Positions 1 to 12,100 of a stretch of 64,000 nt of DNA are shown here, one piece after another. Below the pieces are notes generated by a model. It made no database searches, was not told the origin of the DNA, and saw nothing but the letters and a program-made list of their open reading frames with translations. Position 1 is the first letter of the stretch. Every line of letters starts with the position of its first letter. Made by a program: the position numbers and the translations under genes. Source of the stretch: Rhodeus uyekii (taxonomy: Eukaryota; Chordata; Actinopteri; Cypriniformes; Acheilognathidae); contig JAWRVZ010000027.1 in assembly GCA_037043235.1 (NCBI GenBank), forward strand, positions 3,721,501 through 3,785,500, read 5' to 3'.

Positions 1-420
1 TGTCGGCCCGAGGACCCTATGGGCCTCTCTTCTGCCCCGGTTTGTTACAATGTAACAATAGAGTAAGGAATGCCGCACGGGACCCATATATACTGATTGT
101 GACGCCGAGGACGTGTGGGCGTAGAGGCTGCCGGGAAATGTAGTTCTAAATTGCCTATTGTTAGCTTTGGGAGGTACCTTGTCTTCCTCTACAAGAGAAC
201 TGATATGGTTTCTCTGAGCGGTTTATTTGGACACAAGGTGTATAAACCAGCAAAGGGATGTTTGATCTCAAACTGACGCCTCAGCAGTGACAGTTACGCT
301 AGTCCAGCTCGGCCTATTTGTAGTCCTCGCTTAGTTTTCTTTTTTTGACAGTTCGGTTTCCATGGAAACTAAGTGGGGTCGTTCTCAAAACTAGTCAAGC
401 ACTGTTAGCAAGAGACTGAC
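1..420. promoter_or_regulatory. promoter-like segment with ZNF143-type site
   Basis: This stretch is richer in GC and CpG than the AT-rich DNA that follows, and no coding frame is readable. On the minus strand, positions 126-145 read AACTACATTTCCCGGCAGCC. This resembles the ZNF143/Staf (SBS) promoter element, whose core is ACTACAnTTCCC. Such elements usually lie within a few hundred bases of a start site of a widely expressed gene. The gene it would serve is outside the window or not recognisable, so the call is an inference from one motif plus base composition. Confidence 0.3.
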
Positions 421-1318
421 ACTGAAAAATATATAAAATAAATATATATAGGTGGGTGAATCTCTTTAGGATTCTGTTAGGACATGCTGGGTTCATATTT
501 CAGCCTGAAACTCAAAAGAAAAAAATTGAAAATTATTTAGTTTAAAGAAGTTGCACTAGGATTTAATATTTTAAATTGTTTACATTTTATATTCAATGAA
601 ATACAGAAAAGAAAATATAATTAGTTTCTATTCATTTGGAACGTGAAACGTTACAAGATATATTTTTGTACAATGCCTTTTGAAGCCTTATAAATGCCCA
701 TAAATTGCTTGCCATGGTTTTAGCCATAGGGTCTCCATTTTGCCAAGCGTTGTGTGAGAAAAGGTTACTGCAGCATACAAAACAAAACTGCTTGATTCAA
801 GGCAAGTCATTTTAATTTTTGCCATGACACAGTAAAGGGTCACAGACAATACCTCACGTCTTTACCATCCTGATCTGGCTTGCGTCTAGCACTAACCACG
901 GCTGCCTCATGCAGTGCAATACATCTCCCCTTTACCTCACCTGAAAGATTAGTACATCAGTGGTCATATCCAAAAGGAAACAAAAAAAGGAAAACATGAT
1001 CTCTCTTTTTATACCACAAAATAATGCTCTGGCTATTCTGACATTTGTAAAAACTCTTCTAGCATATGCAACAAGGATGAAAAAATAAAAATAGAGAGGG
1101 GTGTTAAGCACAATGTTAAAAAGAAATGAAATAAGATGCACATATATAATGCCCACTGTTGCCGTTCAATTTTTTCTCCTGTGTAAAATAACGTGCATAT
1201 GCAGCAGCACCTGAAGAATCATGAAGGATCAAAGCCACAGAACCTAATATCATGCCCAACAGTCATAAAGAGTAGCTCGAACAAGCCTTAAAAAAAACAA
1301 AATCAACAATTAACTTAC

Positions 1319-1460
1319 GAGGAACATCAGCGACTTGTGCAGCAATGCGTCGATCAAGCTGCTCGCCCCGAAAAAGCTCATTTAAGAAACTGAACTTGAT
1401 GGTAAGATGGCAGTATCGAGAAAATTTAATTCCTTCTGCGATCGAGTTAAGATCATAAGC
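1319..1460 (-). other. unassigned exon-like open block
   Basis: On the minus strand this block has an AG acceptor-like site (GGTTTAG) just upstream and a strong donor, CCTC|GTAAGT, at its end. One frame is open throughout and reads as a plausible mixed-charge peptide, including FLNELFRGEQLDRRIAAQ. It lies downstream of the TFCP2 stop and of a possible TFCP2 poly(A) signal (AATAAA, 1468-1473 on the minus strand). I do not recognise the family and found no partner exon in the next 1.3 kb. It could be an exon of an unidentified gene, an alternative TFCP2 terminal exon, or chance. Confidence 0.2.
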
Positions 1461-2121
1461 TAAACCATTTATTTAGAAGTGGAGTGACAATATGAATGGA
1501 ACTGGCCACCTTTTTCCACAGCTGACGACAACGTTCACTATGAATAGATGCAATTTCATACGCGTCCTTGGAATCTCTGTCTCCGTCTGTGACTTAACCT
1601 TCCACTTTTTATAGTCTTGGTTATAAAGCAAGCATTCATTGAGACATGTGGGCTGCACCTCACATGGAAATCTAGCATATGCAGCTAAAATACTCATTGA
1701 ACGACAGGCAACACCAAATAATACTGTATTTTTAACGACAGCCAATTCTCTCTGTTTGAGCCAGTACGTTCTAGTACATAATTACATGACAAACTCCATT
1801 TTTTCTGCCTTTAAAAAGAGCAATAAAGCAAATTGATGGAAAGTAAGCTAATAAAATAGAAATTCTATGATTTGTTGTTGCGAAATTTCATTTTGTGTAA
1901 ATGGGAAGAGGTTGAAAAAGGTAGACGCACTCCATTAGACAACAACAGTGAGGGTTTCAAAACGGGTCAGGTGCCTTTTTTCCTTTCCCATGATCGTCTC
2001 CATTACTATTCCAAGCAAAGAGATCTTCAGGAAGATCCAGGAAGAGTGCAGGGAATGGGTTGTAGGTTGAATCTCAAGAAAAACACAAGGGGACTGTTCA
2101 CTTCCCCTTCAGCCGTTGTTT

Positions 2122-5100
2122 TCACTTCAAAATGATGTGATAGCCATCGTTTGTTTCAGCTGCAAATTCAATTGAAAGAGAGCAAGTTATAAGACAGAGT
2201 TATGTTGATTAAAACTGATCAGTACCAAAACAAAACTGGCTTGCTCGTACCTTTCATTGTGTCCAGGACAAAACACATCTCATCTTGAAAGTTCTGAATC
2301 ATCTGTTTGAATGAGAATATAAAGATTCAGTCAGAAAAAGAGAGAATCAATTACCATGCATACTTAAAGTTGCGATGAAACAGAAGTAGCAGCAGTTATT
2401 TTCTTCCATATTGTAATAAGTTATCGAAAAAAGATTAAATGTTGGACGGGGACTTGGCTGTATGCAATGGTTGTTGATTGTATTTTGAGCACTCAAGAAT
2501 GAACGTGAGCTTGCAGTCATTTGAGGAGGGGTGGGGCTTAAACGGCCAAAAGCAGTGCTGCTAACTTAGCGCCTTTGTCGCTATATTTAGCGAGTTTTCA
2601 GACCACTCTAGAGACACATTTTCAAAAAAGCGACTAGCAACAAATCCAGTGACTTTATCTGGAGTTATTGGAGACTTTTGGAGACTCTCTGAAGTGAAAG
2701 CACATATCGTTCTTGCTCTTCTCAACGAGCAGCAAGTGCACAGATTTGATTGGTTTTCTCAAATATTTTGACATTGACGAGTAATTACCGACCAATGAGT
2801 ACGAGGCTTAGAGAAACACACACACACACAGCTTCTGTTCTGACGTGCGCTCTGCTCAGCGCCGCTGCGGATTGAAGAACCCAGTTGTTAAAAGACGGGA
2901 CGAAGCCGAATTTGTTGAGAAAGCACATTAAGCAGGCACAACGCAAGAAAGTATGCTATCTAGTACTGCGTGATGACCTCACAAATAAGCTAATTTACGC
3001 ATGACGTCACCAAGCGACATTTAGCGACTTCTTGGCCAGGCTTTAGCGACTTTCCTTTAAAAATAGTTTGGCAACAAGGCCAAAAGTATTGGACAAGTCC
3101 AGGCATAGATCACCAGAGAGAAGTCATCGTTTTCACCCCTAAGATTGACATTTTGATTAAACATAATGAGCTCAAAAAAAGAAACATACGAGGATGAATG
3201 TTCATAATGAGATCTATGACATGATGGTGTTTACAAAATAGAGTGAATTTGTGCTCATTTTAAACTCAAAATGTTTTCTTTTTAACCCACCACGCCTTCT
3301 TATTTTTCAACCCCATCATCCTAACTTCAGGCTCAATTTTGCAACCCTCGCTTTTTAGAACCAATCGATTACTATGAATTAAAATCAAGTCCTGGCTCCC
3401 TTTTCTTGTTCAATTCTGAATATCATTTGTAAATATGACATGATTATTATACAAAATTTTAGCTTTCGGCACAAACTTGGTCGGCATGAACATTTTGCAA
3501 ACTCTGGTGCACATGGTACATGAGCACTTCAATATAGCGCACAATCAGTATGAAAGCAATCTGCTCTTATTTGTGGAAATTAACTGCTATCGATGATGGA
3601 TTGATGCACTGCACGCACAGCAGTAGATTCTGCAAGCTCTGCAGAAATGGCCTTTGGAGAGCAGATCTCATCTCTCGCCATGCATCTTCGTACCATACAA
3701 AGTGTGAAAACCGCTTTAAGATCTATACCACGCTTCTAAAGTGAGGCGAATGTTTCTATATTGAGTGCAGGTGGGAGCAAGGAAAACTAAACAAACAATG
3801 AAGAACAAGAAAGGCTTTAGAGGGCCTTATTACCTCATCACTGACTAACACATGGATGCCAGTGGGTCCCTGCTTGAAGATCTGACTGATCTGGCGTGGA
3901 GAGATGCTGAAGAGCTGAGCCAACTTTTCAGTCAGTTCCACAGCTGTTAACTCCTCCAGATAGATAGCATGATACACTAATAAAGGGGAAAATAAATACG
4001 AAACCTTAATCAACAAATGCATTCAATGAACGAATTCAAATAAGATAGGATACAAGCTAACACAAATCATGAACATTTAAAAACACCTGACAACAATGAA
4101 TCAATATTGACCCCATTTATTTTCTCTTGGTAATTTGACCCCATTCACGATGTCCCATATTGCGCATAAGTGCATATTATTGTAATGAAAAAAGCACTGC
4201 CGCCTCTAAAAAGCTTTTCTATTTTGCTGACATAACCAGACCATGCATATATGGAAAAATGATTACCTAATATCACAGCCTAATATTTCATTCCTACTGT
4301 AACTTTAAGCAGAAGTGTAATCACATTTCATTTGATAGAGCTCACGTCAAACACACCAAAAAAAGTGTTGCTAGTCCCGTCTCCATTCTCATGTTTCTGG
4401 TGCTGTTCACGAGCCTGTTGGGACTCCTGGCACACATAGATGGTGAGACGTGGACGGACCACCCTGTACAAGAACATACACATTTTTGGTTCATAATATG
4501 TACACATCAACAGCCTATGATAAAAGAAAACGAAAGAAAGAGACTACTGACCACTACTCAAAAATACTGTTCTATTCAACTTTCTATTAAAGAATCCTGA
4601 AAAAAATTATTGCGGTTTATACTAAATATAATTAGGGACCAACCAAATTCACGATTTCACGGCCGTGACATTTTCCGTGAAATCGGCCACTTTCCGTGAA
4701 AACACCCAACAAGCGTGAAATAGTGAAATTTTTATTGAAGATAAATATTTTTACTGATAAAGAGTATACCAGGAGCAGATGATCGTAGCATCTTAGCCGA
4801 GTTTGCAGTCTACTAAACAGCAGCAAAAGAAGTTCCGCCGGATACGAGTATAACAGCATTCTGGCGTTCACACAGCAGTCGGGTTCCTCTGCTGAGCCGG
4901 CTAGCATTACGCTACCTTTCTGTACCAACGAACAGCGTTGACGCGGAGAGAAGCGTCAGCCAGTACACAAACGTTAATGCACCGCAGCGACAGAATATGT
5001 CAGCAACCAACGTTGGTCGGCCAAGTTTTGGCCACGAAAAACTGTAAACTATTTAATTTATGTCACGTGGCATTGCGGAGTCTGTGGCTACGTGCATTGT

Positions 5101-8100
5101 AGTCGTATTTTGTTTCCTTTTTGTTTTTTAATACAGGTGAACAGTCGAAAAGTGGTATTTTAGAATACAAAACAGCGGGTGTGACGGCAGATGGACTGAT
5201 TGCAGTGATTGGTGCCTAGTAAAAATACACGTGAATTTTCCATGAAATCGAATGTTTTTTAAAAACCTTCCGTGAAATTGCAAGTTTTTACCCATGTTTT
5301 TTGTTGGTCCCTAAATATAATACATCTGGTTTCAACATGGAGGAGAAGTACAAGAAGAAAGAAATCAGAAAATCAGCATATTAGAATTATTTTGGAAGAA
5401 TCATGTGTCTGAAGATTGGAGTAATAACGCAAAATTAGATTCTAAAATGAATGTAAAAATTGTAGTAATATTTTACAATATTACTGTTTTTACTATATTT
5501 CTGATACAATATTGTAGTTTAGTTATTTTATATTTTTAGGGGATTTAATGATACCAAATGACATTTATGTAGTAGTTAAAATACATTTATTACCAGTTAA
5601 CCACTTTTTGAACAAAGCTGAAAATGACATTTCCAACTTAAACGTTCATAAAATCTTGAATGCCTGGGAACACAGACTTACATTTGGTCTCTTTTTAAAG
5701 AAGACACTTAGCATATATTGTTGAAGTGAAAAGTTTAAGTTTATCGTAATGGAAAATGCAAATTTTTCATATGAAATATATTTTTCAAAAACTGCGAGAA
5801 AAACCTAAGCCATAAATCTAAACAAGATGTACATTTAATAATATGTATAATCTCAAAAATGTATATTTCAGTAAGATTTTGTTTGGGTGCAGTACCAAAC
5901 GTTTCCTCTAAGACAGAATTCCTTTCCCATTCTTTTCATATGCGGTAATTTTTCATCGCGAGTTCTACATGTGCACCAATAATTCAATGACTTCTACTTA
6001 GAGTAAGTTCTTAATCACAGTAAGATGTTTACATGACAAGCAGAACGCTTCACTCCAGTTTACATGCAATTGTCATTATTTTGATAATTCGCTAATAAGT
6101 ATGGTTATACCACACTCAGATAGGCATATCTAAATGCTTGCCATTATGTCATAAGAACCTTCACTGGGCCTGCTAAAGCGTTGCTAAAGTTCTCTTCAAA
6201 CACCGTTATCACCTCGGCTCCACAACCGATCCTAGTGTAGATGGTCTGGGGATCTCCTCCCCCATAAATGCGTGTGAACGATAGGGCCTTTAAAGAGTTC
6301 CCTATCCAGAACATCTTTGCTTAATCTCTTTTGAGACGCTACATATCCTGACTCCTTCCGGCTACTTTATCTTCAAGTTAACTTTGTTGGATTCAACGTG
6401 GACCATTCAGAAGAAGTGAACGAACGCTTCAATGCACCCCGAGCATCAAGAATCTCAGAAATCTATGGCATCTGAACTACTCTCAGCCAAAATATTTTAG
6501 ATGAGTTTCTAAGCTGTGATCCTTATCTTTGATGTTTCTCAGAGGCCAACTGATTGTAATCCAGCTATTCTCTGTTCTCTTTATAGTTTCTTATTCTGTA
6601 TATAATCTTTATTTAATTTAGTGTAGATAGCCTACCCTTAATCATAGTTGGGGAAAGTTACTTTAAATTAAAAATATTGTGTTACTCCCTTAAAAGTAAC
6701 TAATTGAGTTGTTTAGTTACTTTTTGCGTTAGTCTTTTTCACCTGGGCTGGACTTATTTGTTTTTTTACAACAAAAAAAGTTCTATTTTGGGCAAATGTA
6801 AAGACCCTTTCACACCAAAATTTAAATAATAAGCCTAAGGCTGAAGGCAAAGCATATTTGCACAGGAACAGCTCAAACAAACCAATCAGCTGTGCTGCCA
6901 TTCTGGATCACAGGAGAAGAAAGTTTAACACTTACTTCAATAAAAACAAAATAAAGTTCAAAAGTAATTTTTTTATTTTTGCTTATGGTTTAACTCAGTG
7001 GTCCCCAACCGCGGACGAAATGGTACCGGGCCGTGGACCGAATTCGCGGAAAAATCATCACACGTTTACCGGTCCGCGGCACAAAAAAGGTTGGGGACCA
7101 CTGGTTTAACAATCTTCGAAAGTCAGCAGCAAGATATTGGTCAATAAAATGAGATTAAATGGATACAAATATTTGTTTTATTTAACATTTAAAAGTTTGC
7201 ATAGTATTCTGATTTATCATTTGACTGTTTTTATTAGTTTTTAGGAATACTGAATCTTTTTTGTGCAACTGAGATTAGTAAATGCTCACATTTAGTCTAG
7301 AACTACAATAATCATCAATAAACCTCTACACTTACTCATGATTCTTCTCAACATGGGGACAGGAGAGCTGTCAGTCAATAAATGGAAAAACAAAGTAACT
7401 TGTGCTACTTATTTGAAAAAGTAACCGACATTTTGTTGTACATTTTAAAAGTAATGCGTTACTTTACTAACTACTTGTAATCGGATTAATAAAAAGTAAT
7501 CTGATTAAGTAACTCAAGTTACTTGTAATGCATTTCCCTCAACAATGCACGTAATTTAGTTTATTAAACCATTATTTCCACACTTTACTGTCTCTGTGTT
7601 TTGACTTTGCTATTTCCCTGCTACTACTATAGGCAATAGGAAAAAGTTATTCTTTCTAAGCCATAAAGATAATTTTTTGGATGAACTGATTAAATAATTG
7701 TAATATTAATTCTGCCAGAGAATATATTCCAAATACTTATAATTAATTATGCACATTTCCCTTTTGAGATAATTTGCTACATGGACATACTGGATGTTAA
7801 CCCTCTAGTGCTCTTTGGTCATTTTTGACAAAGATTTTATACTTTGTTTACTTTGTCAAAATGGTATGAAACTTGGTAGCGATTTTAGCCCTTGTTATGT
7901 GAACACAAATTTTCATAGTAATGTTCATCGCGGAGTGAGTAAATAAATGTAGCCTTGGTGAGCGAAAGACTGGAGTACATTTAAATGTACACTTACCGTC
8001 CTTTGAGTGCGTTAAATAGTCGAATTCCATCAGCAGGTCCACAGATCTGGATGACATCCTCTCGGGTCAGTTTTAGCAGATCAGCACCTGAGGGACATCA

Positions 8101-9079
8101 AAGGACAGTTAACACATTCAAACGGGCTGTTTTCATACTATACTAAAGGCAATATGGAATAAAGAGACCTCTTACATCTTTCAGAGCACATTATGATGGG
8201 AAAATGAGATTGGAGAGCATGTGTTATCTGAATGAGAGTGATGTAGAGACGGTGTGGCACTGTATGGTTGCTGAGTGAGCAAAGCCTGATGTGAGAGCTG
8301 TATGGAATGTGATGCACACTTATGCAAGCCTGATCGTCCCTTTACCCGAGAAGTTTGAGAAGAGACGGCAGAATGGCGAAAAACGGTTTCTATGGAGCCA
8401 CTGCTGTGCTTCCTGTGGCGTTGCCGTGGGCAACAGATTCTGTTTGTTCGGGGGCAAAGAGAAAGGACAAAATAGGCCTTAGCACACTGACCATAAACTG
8501 ATCATAATTTGTCTGTTTTTCCATTGAACAACCCCTCCACTGATGTCAGACACAACCCCTTAAATTGTCTGGCCTTAGTAGAACCCACTTAAAATGTTCT
8601 TCTACAGGAGTTCATCAACAGATTTAGTACAACTTAAAATCCTTTGCACACAACCAAGTTTTCCCTTTGGCAAATAAACATTCAACAATCATATTAGCAA
8701 ATAAATTCATGTACCTGATTGCTTTCACTTTCTCTTGTAAGTAGGTGGCACGACAACTGTAAGGCAGAACGGTCTCTCAGTTTTAAAATCTCAGATTTGT
8801 CTGGAGTGTTATTTTGTTATGAGGAAGTATGTGGTGACTAACGGGGCTTAGAAGTTACGAACGAAACACAAAAACAATGGGCTAAAACCTCACAGAACAT
8901 CAGCCTATAAACTATTACAAAAATGATTAAATGTTTGTCTATTAGTTAGAACAAACAATCATAAAAAGGCATGAGGAAATCAAAATAGACTTTGTTAAAG
9001 AAAGAAAGTGCCAAACCAATCAATTACAAATTGTACAGATCAATCTGTACAAGTACTTTTAAATTCAATTTGGTCCCTG

Positions 9080-9120
<41 letters not shown>

Positions 9121-12100
9121 AATACTGTTTTAAAAATGTGGGTTCAGTAAGATTATTTTTTATCGTTTTTGGCTCTTTAGCCTTTTATACTGACCAAGAA
9201 TGCATGTGTTTGATCAAAAATACAGTAAAAGTTATTTTGGGAAATATTATAATGAATTCAAAATAATTTATTCTTGTGATGCAAAGCTGAATTTTCAGCA
9301 TCATTACTCCAGTTTTCAGTGTCACATGATCCTTCAGAAATCAATCAAATATGCTGATCTGTTGCTCAAGAAACATGTATTATTATGATATAAATGTTTT
9401 GTCAGCATTCATTGACAAACAGAAAGTTCAAAAGAACAGCATTTAAAAAATTTAAAAATCCTTTGTAATATTACAAATGTTTTTACTGCCACTTCTTTGC
9501 TGAATAAATGTATTCGTTTCTAAAATAAAAAACATCTTACTAAACCCAAACATTTGCAGAGTAGCGTGTAGATGTTTGTGTGTGTGTGCGTATATGCATG
9601 TTTATAAATAAAAGGGCTGGGCAATATGAGATATATACCGTGCAAATGTAAATAAAGTCATGTCATGGTTTATCTGTGACAAGCTTTATTAATTCCCTGC
9701 ACAGAAAACTAAAAAAAGAAGAGAAAATGTACTTTACATTAGCATTTAAATCGAATAGAATAATAAGTAATTTACTTATATTTAAATTGCATTGAACAAA
9801 CACAAACTATGTACATTATTGGATTGAATTTCCAGCAGAAAAACTAGATCTAATATTTTGGTCATGCTGCCCATCCCTATGCTGTATTATATAGCTCAAA
9901 CAAAAAAAGCTACAATGGCCAACACATACTCTGAAATGTGCTAATGAACATGCAAAAGCAACAAAAAACGCATGTCATGAATGATAATAGCAGCTGCAAA
10001 AATATGAATGAAAACAAAGGGTTTTTGATGCACTACTGAACATTATAAATGTACATGGAAGCATGAAGCATGCCACACATTATACTTATACTATTACACA
10101 TTATATATATTATACTATACTTGCTATTGACCATTCCCAATCCCAACAGAGCTGAACTACTTGACTAGTAAAGATAGTATGATCAGTTATGAATCAAATT
10201 CCACACAAATGAAAATGTAACAGATAAATTTGCTTGTACAATTAATTATTATATCATTCAAATGAGAGAATGCAGAAATGTTGTAATAGAAGAAACACAC
10301 AAGAGAACATTGGGGTGAATCAATCAAAGACTATGTCTCAGTCAAAGTCCATCTCCATGCTAATCATAGATTTTACTTTATGCTATTGAGAGCAAATGGA
10401 CCTCATGTCTGAAAGAAGACTGGTGAAGAGAACAGATACACACTCACATCTGCTAACTGTACGACAGGCTCCGGCTGGTGACTGGGTGAACCATTTCTGC
10501 AAGAGAAAACCATAAACCATTAGATGTCTCCTTGGCCTTTAAAAAAAAAAAAAAAATTGCCCTCTTCTTTTTTTTCTTATTCAGTAGCATTTTTTTGCTC
10601 AGTTATAAGTCATATTACTGAAGTAAATGGTATTACTGGTTTATTAGAAATACATTTTCTATGCAAGTGTGGTCAAAATTAGTCTAAAATGTTGATTAAT
10701 GTATCCTACCCTTCATTCACAGAAAAGCTGTTGTGGGAGCTGTTGAAACCTGGTGATGGGGAGTTGTTGACATATGTAGCCTCTGGCCAGGGAGAGCACT
10801 GATTAAAAAATAAAATAAAAATAATATATATATTTTTTAAACCAAGTTTAAAAAAATAAGATCAAAATAAAGGAAAATATTTAACAAGGAAGGGATGAAG
10901 GAAATGGATATGAAGATGTGAAATGAACAGAAAATGTTTTATTAGATAACATGCGGACAAAGTTTTCATTTGGAGATATTAGCAGATGGAAAAAGTTAAT
11001 AAATTACTATGTTAATGCAAAACATAGTATCCCCAAATGTTTAGAAATTGAAATAATTGTGTATTATGGGGGTCTCTGGTGACGTGACACACACACACAC
11101 CACTTTATTAGGTAGACCTTGCTAGGAATGGGTTAAACCCTTTTGCCTTTAGAACTGCCTTAGGGGACTTTCACACAGAATGTGTTTTTCCAGTCCACTG
11201 TGCTACTTTTCCATTGTTTTTCAATGTAAATACATGTTAATCGGACATCTTTAAGCATTGTTCTCATGTCTTGCATCTTAGGCATAAAGACGGCATTCTA
11301 ACAATGCAGCACTCAAGTTTAAAGGAGTTCAACTTAAAAAGAACGCATCTCTAAACCTTGTGCTATTTTCCGTTCCATTAACCTGTCTTGCGTTTTTAAT
11401 AGCAAAAATGTGTTTTGTGTGAACCAGCCCTTCAGCGTAATTCCAACAAGGTGCTGGAAACATTCCTCAGAGACTTTGGTCCATACTGACATGGCAGAAT
11501 CAGGCGGATTCTGCAGATTTGTCAATTGGACATCCATGACGCAAATCTCCCGTTCCATCACAATCCAAAGGTGCATAACTGGTTTGCGAGTTAGTGACTG
11601 TGGAGACCGTTTGAGTTTAATGAACCCATAGAAACCAGTTTAACATGATTTGAGTTATCCTGCTGGAATTAGCCATCAGAAGATGGTATACTGTGGTCAT
11701 TAAGGAATGGACATGGTCAACAACAATACTCAGGTATGCTGTGGAGTTTAAACAGAGCTCACTTGGTACTAAGGGGCCCAAAAAATATTTCTCACACCAT
11801 CAACAGCCTGAAACGCTGATACAAGGCAGGATGGATCCATGTTTTTATGCTGTTTACTCAACTTCTGGCCCTACAATCTGAATGTAGCAGTAGAACCAGC
11901 TAACATTTTTCCAATCTTCTATTGGAGCCTCAGTTTCCTGTTTTTAACTGACAGACGGGGCACCCAGTGTGTTCTTCTGCTGCTGTGGTCTGTCCATCTG
12001 CTTCAAGGTTCGATGCGTCGTGTGTTCAGAGATGCTCTTCTGCACACCTCGGTTGTGACAAGTGGATATTTGAGTTACTGTTGCCTTTCTATCATCTCAA

